A stretch of DNA of 64,000 nt from Paenibacillus hamazuiensis (GCF_023276405.1 NZ_JALRMO010000001.1:3658001-3722000), one strand, 5' to 3'. Positions 28,051 to 36,612 are shown, numbered from the stretch's first letter. The notes: generated by a model from the sequence alone, not told the origin. Numbers and translations are program-made.

Positions 28051-28805
28051 TTGTCCGCTAAGTGGAGGCCGGCCCGGCTCCGCGCCTTCGCCAAAAATTC
28101 CGTCCCTTGACGAATCACGTTAAGCCCGGCCTCGACCGAACTTTCGCTCGGATAATATTCGCGAACGGCACGGTAAAACGAGCGAATGGAGTCCCCCAGC
28201 TCATCCTCTTCGGGCAGCAAGGTCAAAGCGGTGGTTTTCGGCAGCGCCCATACCGTGGCCCCGTCCTTGCGCATCACCGTAAGCACCTGATACAAGGTTG
28301 GCCAAACGACGGTGCACAGCCCACGGACCGCCCTTTCCAGGCGCCCTTCTCCGTGATCGAGCAGCTTCCCGCTGTCGAACGGCTCCGGCCTTAGCTTGGC
28401 GAGCGCTTGCACCGACCGCTCGTACAGCTGCTGCCCCGAAGCTTCCGGGAAAAGCATCCGGCCGCTGATCAGCCGGTATGTGCCCGGGGCCAAATCTCCA
28501 TGCTTGGAATGCTGCCGGGAAAATACCTCAGTCTGGATATAACGAAACGGGTAAGGATCGATTTGAGCCAAATCCCGATGTATGCGAAAACAAAGCTCCA
28601 GCGGCAAATTCCCCCGCCCGTCCAACATATCGTCTTCCACGTACAGCTGAAAATCGATATCGCTGCAGCCTTCGATGAAGCCGCCCTTTACAGCCGAACC
28701 GTGTACAACGAGACCTATGTACCGCGGCTCCGTGTGCTTCCGGTAAACCTGCTCGACCTTTTCCGCGATCTCTTGCCCTCTTTTTTGCACAAACATATCG
28801 TCCAT
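28047..28805 (-). CDS. Nucleotidyltransferase-fold protein
   Basis: 252 residues. The N-terminal domain shows the pol-beta/aminoglycoside adenylyltransferase pattern GLVVHGSAVKGGFIEGCSDI-DF, with G-S and the two metal-binding aspartates. A helical C-terminal domain follows (YRAVREYYPSESSVEAGLNV). Members transfer NMP groups to antibiotics, RNAs or proteins. Resistance to an aminoglycoside cannot be claimed from sequence. Downstream lies the coupled GyrI-like gene. Confidence 0.8.
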   Translation of the reverse strand: MDDMFVQKRGQEIAEKVEQVYRKHTEPRYIGLVVHGSAVKGGFIEGCSDIDFQLYVEDDMLDGRGNLPLELCFRIHRDLAQIDPYPFRYIQTEVFSRQHSKHGDLAPGTYRLISGRMLFPEASGQQLYERSVQALAKLRPEPFDSGKLLDHGEGRLERAVRGLCTVVWPTLYQVLTVMRKDGATVWALPKTTALTLLPEEDELGDSIRSFYRAVREYYPSESSVEAGLNVIRQGTEFLAKARSRAGLHLADN

Positions 28806-28859
28806 TCTATTCCCCTCGCTTTCCGCCGATATCGCTACTACGACTGCCGCCGCTTCTGC

Positions 28860-29327
28860 CTACAAAAAGAAGGCGCCGACAACGATTCCGAGCAGCAATA
28901 CGATCAAACCGAATACAAGCAAAGCCTTGCCGATATCCTGCTTGCCCGGGTCGTCGCTGAAGGCGAATATGCCGCCGACGATGAGTCCTACGATCGGAAC
29001 AAGGAGCGTCGCGACAAACAGCAGTACGACCGCACATCCGCCGGGCGAAGACCCGGATGATCCGTAATACGTGTACCCGCTTCCCGCAGGGCGGCTTGGC
29101 CGCATTAAGGTACTTCCGCAAAATTTGCACTTCAGCGCGCCTTCGTCGGTTTTTTCGCTGCAATACCAGCATGTGTGCCTGGAGCCGGTTAAAACGCCGG
29201 TTAACTGCTTATCCGCATCGGGGGTCCCGAAGGTCGGCGCCTCCTTCAGGGAACTGCTGCAAACGACGCAAAGATGAGCGTTTTCCGGGTTCGATTCCCC
29301 GCAGCCTTTGCATATTTTGACGGCCAA
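28860..29327 (-). CDS. Zinc-ribbon membrane protein
   Basis: About 155 residues. Two zinc ribbons, C-x2-C...C-x2-C (ICKGCGESNPENAHLCVVC) and (TCWYCSEKTDEGALKCKFC), precede a Gly/Ser linker and two hydrophobic segments (CAVVLLFVATLLVPIVGLIV; ALLVFGLIVLLLGIVVGAFF). The GGAGG ribosome site touches an upstream GTG at 29336, so the TTG at 29327, seven bases from the site, is the better start. Function unknown; such proteins may sense or tether at the membrane. Confidence 0.72.
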   Translation of the reverse strand: MAVKICKGCGESNPENAHLCVVCSSSLKEAPTFGTPDADKQLTGVLTGSRHTCWYCSEKTDEGALKCKFCGSTLMRPSRPAGSGYTYYGSSGSSPGGCAVVLLFVATLLVPIVGLIVGGIFAFSDDPGKQDIGKALLVFGLIVLLLGIVVGAFFL

Positions 29328-29352
29328 GCCGTTCACCTCCGGGCAATGCCGT

Positions 29353-30147
29353 TCATATGTACTGAATGACCCAAATGAGCCATTTCGTCGCCGGCACCAG
29401 CATCGCTTGCGCGAGCAGCGTCCCGGCCAACCTGGAAAACATCAGCAGCGCGAACACCCGGCCGAGCCGCGCGCTTTCCCGCGGGAATCCGAGCGCTTTG
29501 TCCGTGAGCAGCGCCATCTGCGGGTCGATAAAAATCGTTAAAATGATCGTCGCGATGCCGTTGATGAGCCCGGACGACTGCGATGCCGTCGTGCTGAGTT
29601 CGGGTGCCAAATACGAGGCGTATAAAGAAGCCAGCACCCCCACCGTGTAGATGGCCGTCACGATGCAGTTCAGCAGCAGCAGCCTTTTCGGGATGCCCAT
29701 GATTCGAAGCGAAACGAGCATACCGAAGCTCGGCCTGCGAAGGTGGCTCCTGACGTTTCTCAGCTTTTCGACGGTGACGCTGGAAATGACTTTGGCGATG
29801 GAGCCTTGAATGTCAAAATGGACGATCATTCGCGCGAACACGAATACAAGCGAAGGAAAAGCGGCGATGGCGACGAACGTGCCGACGGAGGACGCTCCGA
29901 TGATATACCGCAGCGGCAATTCCAGATTGTAATCGCTGTTCATCTTCGCATAATCGATGATTTTGCCCATCATAGGCGCCTGAATCAGATTCGAGGTTCT
30001 GGACACGAGCAGCACCATGCCGGCCAGCGACAAGGAAACGGCCAGCTTGCCGGTCCTTACCCCGGCATACCGTATTGCGTAAGATGCCGTTTCCGAAGCA
30101 TGGATAATCAGGGTCATCAGACAGACGACCAAAAGTTTGTCGAACAG
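29353..30147 (-). CDS. amj: Lipid II flippase of the Amj family, probable CTG start
   Basis: About 264 residues with six or more membrane helices. The N-terminal pattern LIIHASETASYAIRYAGVRT, then GKLAVSLSLAGMVLLVSRTS-NLIQAP, matches the Amj (YdaH) flippase of Bacillus. Amj moves lipid-linked peptidoglycan precursor across the membrane and backs up MurJ. The best ribosome site (GGGGAGG, 30156-30162) points to a CTG at 30147, eight bases away, giving MFDKLLVVCLM; the in-frame TTG at 30132 is 23 bases from it. The next upstream gene stops at 30168. Confidence 0.85.
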   Translation of the reverse strand: MFDKLLVVCLMTLIIHASETASYAIRYAGVRTGKLAVSLSLAGMVLLVSRTSNLIQAPMMGKIIDYAKMNSDYNLELPLRYIIGASSVGTFVAIAAFPSLVFVFARMIVHFDIQGSIAKVISSVTVEKLRNVRSHLRRPSFGMLVSLRIMGIPKRLLLLNCIVTAIYTVGVLASLYASYLAPELSTTASQSSGLINGIATIILTIFIDPQMALLTDKALGFPRESARLGRVFALLMFSRLAGTLLAQAMLVPATKWLIWVIQYI

Positions 30148-30167
30148 GCGAAATTCCTCCCCGCTGC

Positions 30168-30767
30168 TTACGTCTTTGCGATCTCGTTCCTTGCGGGCGG
30201 CTTCCAGATTCGCGTCACGCGTTTAAGCTCCATATTGTCGAAGCTCAGTTTATAAATGTCCGGCCGGGACAGCTTTTTCCAAAAATCGATGCCGTACTTG
30301 CCGTCAAAATAATTTAAAATGAACGTGAGAATGTTGCCGTGCAGGCCGATGACGACCCGCTTCCCGCCGTAAACCGCCAATATATGCTTCAAAGCGGCCA
30401 TCGCTCTGTATTGCGCTTCCTTGATCGATTCCCCTCCGGGCAAGGAAAAATGGGGATCGGCAAAGTACATTTCCACCGTCTTGGCAAATTCGGCGATATG
30501 CACGTCCGGCCCGGCCCAAAACGTTTCGCGGAAGCTTTCGATCTGGAGAATGTCCAGCTGCAGCCGTTTGGCCAGCGGGTCCACCGTTTGCACGGCTCGC
30601 GTATACGGCGAAGAGAAAATATGGTCGATCTTTTCCGAAGCCAGACGGCCGGCGACGATTTCCGCATCCTTCAGCCCCTGCTCGGAAAGTCCCCGGTACC
30701 TTTCATTTTCCAGCGAAAAGGGAGAATCCGCATGACGAACCATATAAACGATCGTTTTCTGCGCCAT
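30168..30767 (-). CDS. Histidine phosphatase family protein
   Basis: 199 residues from MAQKTIVYMVRHADSPFSLE, whose ATG has a GGGAGTG site; a longer reading adds 59 unrelated residues. The RHA motif carries the catalytic histidine (in place of RHG), with IFSSPYTRAVQTVDPLAKRL providing the second arginine, an acid in FRE, and VVIGLHGNILTFILNYFDGK the second histidine. Broad acid phosphatases of this family act on small phosphates. It precedes the flippase gene by 20 bp. Confidence 0.88.
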   Translation of the reverse strand: MAQKTIVYMVRHADSPFSLENERYRGLSEQGLKDAEIVAGRLASEKIDHIFSSPYTRAVQTVDPLAKRLQLDILQIESFRETFWAGPDVHIAEFAKTVEMYFADPHFSLPGGESIKEAQYRAMAALKHILAVYGGKRVVIGLHGNILTFILNYFDGKYGIDFWKKLSRPDIYKLSFDNMELKRVTRIWKPPARNEIAKT

Positions 30768-30995
30768 AAAGCCCACTCCCGTTATTCCGAGTTTACAGAT
30801 AAATTGCAATCTCCTCAAGAAGAGTTCCGCGGCAATCCAGGTCGGACAATCGGGCACAACTCGAGCATCATCATTATAAGACGTAACCGGTCTCTTGAAC
30901 CTCTCACGACTAAAGTCGCGAGATTCCTGCGCTAAACGCTCCAACGAGCGAAGGTAAGCAGGCTCCCCCGTAGTTCCTACGGTTGGCGTAACGAT

Positions 30996-31562
30996 TTACG
31001 CTGATAATAGTCTTTTGCCTTCGGCAAGAATGTTTCGACTTGCGTTTATATCCCTTTGATGATGTTCATGGCACGAAGGGCACGTCCAGTCACGAAGATT
31101 CAGATTTTTAACCTCTTTGTTTTGGTATCCGCAACTAGAGCACAACTGAGAAGAGGCGAATGTTTTTCCAACGACTACTAATTTTTTTCCATACCATTTC
31201 GCCTTGTACTCTAACATCGTTCTGAATTGATACCAAGACACTTCGCTAATCGCTTTTGCTAACTTATGGTTCTGCATCATATTCGAAACTTGCAAGTCTT
31301 CCATCGCAATCATGTCGTGGTTTTTGACAATCTGCGTTGAAATTTTGTGTAAGTAATCGGTACGAGCAGCCGCAATCCCTTCATGGATACAAGCAACCTT
31401 GACCCGTTGTTTGTTCCAATTGGATGAACCTTTTTTACATCTGGAAAGCTTGCGTTGTTCACGGGCTAATTTATGCTCCATCTTGCGAAGGAATTTCGGA
31501 TTCGCAAACACTTCGCCAGTAGAAAGGGTCGCAAAGTCTTTTAATCCAACATCGATTCCCAC
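30996..31562 (-). pseudogene. tnpB: N-terminally truncated TnpB RNA-guided nuclease
   Basis: 188 residues of about 370. It begins at the RuvC-I motif ([18 protein letters not shown]) and keeps the RuvC-II glutamate ([10 protein letters not shown]), the zinc ribbon ([12 protein letters not shown]...[11 protein letters not shown]) and RuvC-III aspartate (DINASRN). The guide- and target-binding N-terminal domain is gone. An omega-RNA would be expected near the downstream end of the gene, toward 30900, but cannot be defined here. Confidence 0.9.
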
Positions 31563-31585
31563 TTCCTTGTTTGTTTTTGTAAGCT

Positions 31586-31846
31586 TTATGGATTTGTATG
31601 GTTTTCACCACCTTTCTGATTTTGAATATACTGTCGAATTTGCGCTTCGGTGTGTTCGCTTACGGTTGCTACAAAATAAGAGGGATTCCACATGTTCCCT
31701 CCCCAAAGCTTCTTCTTTAATTGTGGAAACTCTTTGAATAGAAGATTTGCTGAAACACCTCTAAGAGCCTTGATTACGCTCGGATTAGAATGTTGTGGAG
31801 TACAGTCCACCAACAGATGAATATCACCAAAGTTGGGGCACATCAC
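31586..31846 (-). pseudogene. tnpA: Truncated TnpA (Y1 transposase) fragment
   Basis: 86 residues of about 130-150. VDCTPQHSNPSVIKALRGVS, KKLWGGNMWNPSYFVATVSE and EAQIRQYIQNQK match the C-terminal part including the region of the catalytic tyrosine (SYFVATV). The usual H-x-H-x-L-V metal motif reads GDIHLLV with one histidine lost, and the N terminus is absent. Confidence 0.85.
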
Positions 31847-32044
31847 ATCCGAAGCCGATTCATCTCATGACTAAAGTCACAAGTGTTCTCGGCTGAATCA
31901 TAAAAGTTGTACCGATCCGGCGGCGCAGCTCCGGGTCCCCATCGACCGATCTCCTGACATCGTATGGTTCCGCTGATTGCCAGTCCATCTTAATAGTACC
32001 GAAAGATAACAGCGTTGTCATCCATTTCTACCATATTATTCTAT

Positions 32045-32090
32045 AAAAAATGAGAGCCCCGCGCCGATTCGCAAAAATAGCATGAGGCTC
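32045..32090 (-). terminator. Possible terminator after the epimerase gene
   Basis: On the minus strand GAGCC and GGCTC can pair across a loop of about 27 bases, followed shortly by TTTTTT. The stem is short, so this is uncertain. Confidence 0.3.
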
Positions 32091-32110
32091 CCTGAAATGT
32101 GATGGTAAGC

Positions 32111-33127
32111 TTAATATTTCAAACCGGCAAGCTGCCTGCTCCACTCTCCGTGAAGCTGGACGAGGCGGTCTTCCAACCGGTCCTTGGTTTCGTCCACCCG
32201 GTGCCCCTCCCGCTCGTACCAGCCGAGCATCATCTTCAGGCCTTCCTTCAGCGAAATCGTCGGGCGGAAGCCGGGAATGTCCCGCTTCGCCTTCGTGTTG
32301 TCGAACAGGCCGCAGTAGCTTTTCTCGTAATACAGGTGGGAAAACAGCGCGGGGTCGGCGGTTTTCAGAAGATCCGAGCTGATATGCACGATGTGCGGCT
32401 CGATTCCGAGCACCTCGCCGAACACGGTATACAGGTCCTGCCATATGTGCACTTCCTCGCTCGTAGCGTGGTACGCCTGGCCGAACGTCCGCTCGTTGCC
32501 GACAGCGCCGACGAAAGCTTTCGCCAGGTCCGGTGCGAACGTGAAGCTCCACGGCGTCGTGCCGTCGCCGAACATAACGAGCGGCTTGCCGCTGCGAATA
32601 CGGTGTACAATGTTGTAATTTTGCCGCAGCACTCCAAGATTGGCCGCCCCGATGCCATAGGTGAGCGACGGCCGAATGATCGTCACCGGCACTTCACCCT
32701 CCGTGATGACCCTCTGCAAATACCGCTCCATCTCCGCCTTGCCGAACGCGTAGCCGAAGGAAGGATCGTCAAACAGCTCCTCAGCCTCCTCGCGGATAGG
32801 GACGGAGCGGTACGGTCTTTTATAAGCGGCCGAGGATGAACAGAAAATGAGCTGTCCGGCGCTGCCCCGGAACGTCTCCACCGTAACCTGCGCATCCTCC
32901 GCATTAAAACTGATCATATCGATGACCGCGTCCGCCTGAACGCCGCTCATCGTTTGACGGAAGCCGGCGGCATCCGTCTTGTCGCCGACAATGCTGCGCA
33001 CCCGGTCGCCATACGGCAAGCTTCGCAAACCGCGGTTAAACACCGATACGTCATGGCCCGCTTCGAGCAGCTGCTCCACAATCTGGCTGCTGATCAAGCC
33101 CGTGCCTCCCAATACGAGAACTTTCAT
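32111..33127 (-). CDS. NAD-dependent epimerase/dehydratase family protein (extended SDR)
   Basis: 338 residues. The dinucleotide motif is LVLGGTGLISSQIVEQLLEA (GxxGxxS). The SDR active site has a serine in FCSSSAAYKRPY and Y-x3-K in YAFGKAEMERYL. The C-terminal half contains TFAPDLAKAFVGAVGNERTF and RDIPGFRPTISLKEGLKMML. Family members epimerise or dehydrate nucleotide sugars. There are no cell-envelope sugar genes next to it, so the substrate is not known. It is transcribed alone, divergent from the tetR-type gene. Confidence 0.9.
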   Translation of the reverse strand: MKVLVLGGTGLISSQIVEQLLEAGHDVSVFNRGLRSLPYGDRVRSIVGDKTDAAGFRQTMSGVQADAVIDMISFNAEDAQVTVETFRGSAGQLIFCSSSAAYKRPYRSVPIREEAEELFDDPSFGYAFGKAEMERYLQRVITEGEVPVTIIRPSLTYGIGAANLGVLRQNYNIVHRIRSGKPLVMFGDGTTPWSFTFAPDLAKAFVGAVGNERTFGQAYHATSEEVHIWQDLYTVFGEVLGIEPHIVHISSDLLKTADPALFSHLYYEKSYCGLFDNTKAKRDIPGFRPTISLKEGLKMMLGWYEREGHRVDETKDRLEDRLVQLHGEWSRQLAGLKY

Positions 33128-33314
33128 TCGAAATCTCCCTCCGTGGAAAATTCAGGTTATGTCAAAAAACTTATGCAAACGTGAACAATGTTATTGTACC
33201 TCAACCGAACCGTATGCGGAAGATGTCTCAAATGTATCTTTTGTACAAAATAAACCGACACATCCCAGCCGGCGCTTCTTCGTCGGGTTGACCGGACGCC
33301 CGGGATCCCTTTAT

Positions 33315-33375
33315 TTGACAATTAAAAAGCAAGTGGTATATGATAAAAACAGTCAAGTTAGTCATTCGACTAACT
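33315..33375 (+). promoter_or_regulatory. Sigma-A promoter with TetR-type operator
   Basis: TTGACA (33315-33320), 18 bases, TATGAT (33339-33344). Just downstream AGTTAGTC and GACTAACT form a perfect inverted repeat with a four-base spacer (33356-33375), at the expected transcription start. The regulator encoded 24 bp later is the likely binder, giving autorepression. Confidence 0.78.
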
Positions 33376-33398
33376 CACTTTGGAGGAGGAGAGGAGCA

Positions 33399-33971
33399 AT
33401 GGCCAAACCAAACGTTGTTACCAAGCAGGAGCTTTTGCAAGCCGCCCAGATGTGCCTTGCCGAGAAAGGAATCGAGAAAACGACGTTAAAGGCGGTCGCC
33501 GATAAGGCGAATGTCAGCCAAGGGACGGTATTTTACCATTTTCGAACGAAGGAACAGTTAATGCTTGAGCTTGTGCAGAGCTTGTGCGATTCGTCCTGGC
33601 AAGCTTTGCAGACCAGCCGCGGCAGCGTGGAGGAAGCGCTGGAGGCCGCCAAAGAACGGTGCGATTACAATTCCGCCTACCACCGATTATTTTTCACCTC
33701 GCTGGCTGCGAGCCTTTCCTTGAAACCGAATCGCGATCGGCTGGGCGCGATGATTCGACAGGAAAACGTTTATTTGAGCGAGGTTCTCGCCGCCCGCTGG
33801 GGAATGTCGCCTATCCGGCAAATATCTATGGAGCACTGGGGTATTCTGATGAACGCTCTGATTGACGGCCTGGCGGTGCAAGCTTTATTGGACGAGGAGT
33901 TTCCTAAAGATGCCGTTTTTGATGCATTGCAGCATTTGTTCGACTACATTTCAAGTGGGGTGGATTCATGA
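33399..33971 (+). CDS. TetR-family transcriptional regulator
   Basis: 190 residues from the ATG behind GGAGGAGAGGAG. The helix-turn-helix is AQMCLAEKGIEKTTLKAVAD-KANVSQGTVFYHFRTKEQLM. The C-terminal ligand domain is helical with no clear ligand. It overlaps the next gene by 4 bases and probably represses it. The operator lies at 33356-33375. Confidence 0.93.
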   Translation: MAKPNVVTKQELLQAAQMCLAEKGIEKTTLKAVADKANVSQGTVFYHFRTKEQLMLELVQSLCDSSWQALQTSRGSVEEALEAAKERCDYNSAYHRLFFTSLAASLSLKPNRDRLGAMIRQENVYLSEVLAARWGMSPIRQISMEHWGILMNALIDGLAVQALLDEEFPKDAVFDALQHLFDYISSGVDS

Positions 33972-34363
33972 ACGCATTACGTGCGGATCATCGGAAAGGA
34001 ACGTTTTTTCTGGTATGGGGATTCCTTTTGTGGCTGGCGGCGACTGTGATCTTTCACTTTCTCGGGGATTGGATGATAGAAGCCGGAAACTGGTTAAAAA
34101 TCGTCATAAGTTTTGTGGCCGCCGTTCCATTGATTTATGGCTGCACACTGCCGGTATATGCCGCCCTTCATATTCCGCCGGCCGAACGGCTGCACTGCGC
34201 CGCCTGTATCGCGCTGCCGGGAATGCTTCTGGATATTTTCTCCCTTCCCTTTCATCGCACCGTCTTTCCTACGTTGGCGGACAACAGCATTCCGCTGCTA
34301 GCCGCTTGGCTGCTGTGGGCGTACAGCCTCATTCTGGCATCCGGGCTTATTTTCAAAAAGTAA
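33968..34363 (+). CDS. Small four-helix membrane protein (DUF5367-like)
   Basis: 131 residues with four hydrophobic segments (FFLVWGFLLWLAATVIFHFL, VISFVAAVPLIYGCTLPVYA, CIALPGMLLDIFSLPFH-, IPLLAAWLLWAYSLILASGL). It resembles DUF5367 proteins, which are usually coupled to a TetR regulator as here. Function unknown. Confidence 0.75.
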   Translation: MNALRADHRKGTFFLVWGFLLWLAATVIFHFLGDWMIEAGNWLKIVISFVAAVPLIYGCTLPVYAALHIPPAERLHCAACIALPGMLLDIFSLPFHRTVFPTLADNSIPLLAAWLLWAYSLILASGLIFKK

Positions 34364-34494
34364 AGCCGGAATGTGGAAACGAAGAGGTTGCCCGAAAAAT
34401 ACAAACGGGCCCGGACATACAATCAGTTCCCCTAAACCCTTCTATCGGTTATGATTAGAAAAAACAGGAAATCTGAAGCCGGGGAGGAACAAGA

Positions 34495-35493
34495 ATGAAA
34501 GCGCAACCGGAGGTAGTTATTGGCATTGACGGGGGTGGGACGTATACCAGGCTTATGGTCAGCGATCTCGATGGCAAGATCCTTTCCTATGTGGAAACCG
34601 GGGCTTCCTCCTTCAAAAAAGATGCGGGGGCCACGAGGCATGTTCACGAGGGAATAACAAGTGCTTTATCCGAGGCGGCATGTTCTCCGGAAGCGGTCAA
34701 AGGAGTGATGGCAGGCATTGCCGGCTATGATTCGGAGATGGACCTGGAATGGGTTGAAGAGCTTACAGAAATGGCCGGGTTGCATTGCCCGCGCTGGCAT
34801 GTCAACGACGCGGTTATCGCACATGCCGGGGCATTCCTGGCGGAACCGGGAATTGTCGTCATTTCCGGAACAGGATCAATCCTGTTTGCCATCACTGAAG
34901 AAGGGGCTCACATCCGAAATTACGATCTGAAGCATTACGCCCACAGTGCGGCCCGCTTTCTCGCCTATGACGCAGTTTACGAGATGCTGGCCGGCAACAT
35001 CGCCGCTGCGGATGAAACTTTCGTACATCAGACGCTCACGCATTGGTCGGTGAGGGGAATGGACGAGCTGAGGCAAATGGCCCGATATGGTTTTATTGAA
35101 GACCGGCGGGATCGTGACCGCCAGTTTGGATTAATGGGGCCTCTGGTGACGGGGGCCGCCGAACAGGGCAGTCCGCTGGCACAAACCGTCTGTGACCGGG
35201 CGGCGCATCAAATTTCCGTCGGAGTCGAGCTGCTTGGCGCATATTTTGAGAGCGAGACTGTCGCCGTCTCCTTCATCGGCAGCGTTATCAATAGTCCGTA
35301 CATGAAGGAGGAAGTTTCCCGGCGTTTATTGGCGGGGAAACTGAAGACTTATCGCGTGGTGAAACCTGCGTTGTCCGCCGTTGCCGGGGCTGTAATCATG
35401 GCTCTCAAACGTCTGGGTAAACCTGTAGACACCGAGATAGTCGGGCGGATCCGACAGCATTACGCCGCACTTGTGGACAGCAACACGGTATGA
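34495..35493 (+). CDS. BadF/BadG/BcrA/BcrD-type sugar kinase (N-acetylglucosamine kinase-like)
   Basis: 332 residues. The phosphate-1 motif is VIGIDGGGTYTRLMVSDLDG, followed by GVMAGIAGYDSEMD, the adenosine-type glycine motif VVISGTGSILFA and the late SFIGSVINS. The family includes N-acetylglucosamine/N-acetylmuramic-type kinases and 2-hydroxyacyl dehydratase activators; the absence of an iron-sulfur cysteine motif favours the sugar-kinase branch. A ribosome site (GGGGAGG) precedes the ATG. No amino-sugar genes adjoin it. Confidence 0.85.
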   Translation: MKAQPEVVIGIDGGGTYTRLMVSDLDGKILSYVETGASSFKKDAGATRHVHEGITSALSEAACSPEAVKGVMAGIAGYDSEMDLEWVEELTEMAGLHCPRWHVNDAVIAHAGAFLAEPGIVVISGTGSILFAITEEGAHIRNYDLKHYAHSAARFLAYDAVYEMLAGNIAAADETFVHQTLTHWSVRGMDELRQMARYGFIEDRRDRDRQFGLMGPLVTGAAEQGSPLAQTVCDRAAHQISVGVELLGAYFESETVAVSFIGSVINSPYMKEEVSRRLLAGKLKTYRVVKPALSAVAGAVIMALKRLGKPVDTEIVGRIRQHYAALVDSNTV

Positions 35494-35509
35494 ACACGCC
35501 GTAAATAAG

Positions 35510-35617
35510 GAACAAATCCCCCCAAAGTGAAGTGAACCTTTGCAGCCTATTCCTGGTACTTTTGGGGGAGCCCCCGGTTATCCATAAAAATTAACCATGC
35601 ATAATTTCCTAAGTAAT
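35510..35617 (+). ncRNA. Candidate structured RNA, copy A
   Basis: A 108-base element that recurs at 56108-56213. Helix P1 pairs TCCCCCC-AAAGT (35517-35528) with ACTTTTGGGGGA (35558-35569) and encloses a 29-base loop with the conserved run GTGAACCTTTGCAGCC. Helix P2 pairs GGTTA (35576-35580) with TAACC (35592-35596), then ATGCATAATTT follows. Differences from copy B keep the pairs: C-G becomes T-A and T-A becomes C-G in P1, and T-A becomes C-G in P2. It lies between convergent genes, so it would be a 3 prime UTR or an independent RNA. Strand assignment is tentative. I do not recognise the class. Confidence 0.6.
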
Positions 35618-35701
35618 AAAAAAAGGGGGATGTTACGGCCATGCCGTTCCCCCCTCCTGCCACGAAATCTCGGAGAATCCATCCGAGAGCCAGCCTTGAA
35701 T

Positions 35702-36070
35702 TTATTCTCCCGCCAGCAGCACCTTGTCGACCACTTCCAGCAGCTTGTCCCCTTCGAACGGCTTCACGATATACGACTTTGCTCCGAGTTTGATCGCCTC
35801 CAGAACCTGCTGCTTTTGTCCCATCGCACTGATCATGACGACCTTTGCTTGCGGAAAGCTTTTGAGCAGCGACTGCAGTGCCTGGGTGCCGTCCATAGTC
35901 TCCATGCTGATGTCCAGCGTCACGAGATCCGGGCGATGATTGATATATAAAGGCAGCACCTCCCGGCCGTCGGCTGCCTCCGTGATCACTTCGTGGCCGC
36001 CCCGTTCGAGGATCGTTTTAATGTTTTTTCTCATGACCGTCGAGTCGTCCACAATCATTACTTTTGCCAC
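35702..36070 (-). CDS. CheY-like single-domain response regulator
   Basis: 122 residues from a GTG (AKVMIVDDSTVMRKNIKTIL) with a GGAGG site; an upstream ATG at 36091 adds seven residues and is less well placed. The phospho-acceptor is in LVTLDISMETMDG, threonine/serine in VMISAMGQ and lysine in SYIVKPFEG. There is no output domain. It follows the CheX-like gene and is likely the acceptor for the CheA-like kinase and the substrate of CheX. Confidence 0.92.
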   Translation of the reverse strand: MAKVMIVDDSTVMRKNIKTILERGGHEVITEAADGREVLPLYINHRPDLVTLDISMETMDGTQALQSLLKSFPQAKVVMISAMGQKQQVLEAIKLGAKSYIVKPFEGDKLLEVVDKVLLAGE

Positions 36071-36090
36071 ATGTCCAACCTCCAAACGCA

Positions 36091-36591
36091 TTATGAATGA
36101 ATCGTCAGCAGACCGGCAAGCTCAGCCTTCCGATCCGCCCCGATGTAGATGCACTGCAGCCTCCCATACGGAGTTGAGTACGGCTGTATGCATACCGCTT
36201 TACAATGTGAGCGGATTGCCGCCTTGCGCGTCACGCCCATTACGGGGGTGCCGAGCAAAATATCGTGATTTTCCCGGTCCATCAATGCGTTTCCCGCGAT
36301 GACATTGGTCATTTCGGCGATCACTTCGATGGCACAGCCGGCGGCTTCCTCTTCGGTGACGTCCCCGATCAAGAAGCGCTTTGCCAAAAAGCAGGCGAGC
36401 TGTTCGCTGACCGTCAAAATAAGCCCGCCTTCGATCAAACCCTTCAGCGGAATAAACGCTGTGACGTCCTCGAGAAAAGCGCAGCCCTTATCCGGCTCCA
36501 GCATCTGTACCGAAGACAGCCCGAGCCGGTTAAAATATTTCAGCGCCGATATGTTCACGGCTTCAAAGATCATCTTCTCCTGCTGCCGCAT
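36091..36591 (-). CDS. CheX-like chemotaxis phosphatase
   Basis: 166 residues. The signature E-x2-N of CheC/CheX phosphatases is in EVIAEMTNVIAGNALMD, where Glu and Asn form the active pair. The rest (IPLKGLIEGGLILTVSEQLA, GTPVMGVTRKAAIR) fits the CheX fold. CheX removes phosphate from CheY. It is placed between a CheA-like kinase and a CheY-like regulator, so these three form one pathway. Confidence 0.88.
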   Translation of the reverse strand: MRQQEKMIFEAVNISALKYFNRLGLSSVQMLEPDKGCAFLEDVTAFIPLKGLIEGGLILTVSEQLACFLAKRFLIGDVTEEEAAGCAIEVIAEMTNVIAGNALMDRENHDILLGTPVMGVTRKAAIRSHCKAVCIQPYSTPYGRLQCIYIGADRKAELAGLLTIHS

Positions 36592-36612
36592 ACGTGAACC
36601 GACTCGCTTTCC

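Larger units (their letters stand above)
30897..31890 (-). mobile_element. Decayed IS200/IS605-family insertion sequence
   Basis: Fragments of both tnpA and tnpB lie in order, flanked by end hairpins with a shared pattern: CTCACGACTAAAGTCGCGAG at 30903-30922 and CTCATGACTAAAGTCACAAG at 31864-31883. Such subterminal hairpins are typical of the family, which has no inverted terminal repeats. Both genes lack their N-terminal halves, so the element is dead for self-transposition. Confidence 0.85.

Noticed and set aside
31586-31846. Functional TnpA transposase
   Set aside because: The N terminus is missing and the His-x-His metal motif has lost one histidine.
35510-35617. Known riboswitch (c-di-GMP, c-di-AMP, SAM, TPP, cobalamin)
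   Set aside because: The conserved cores of these classes as I remember them are not present. Left as an unassigned structured element.
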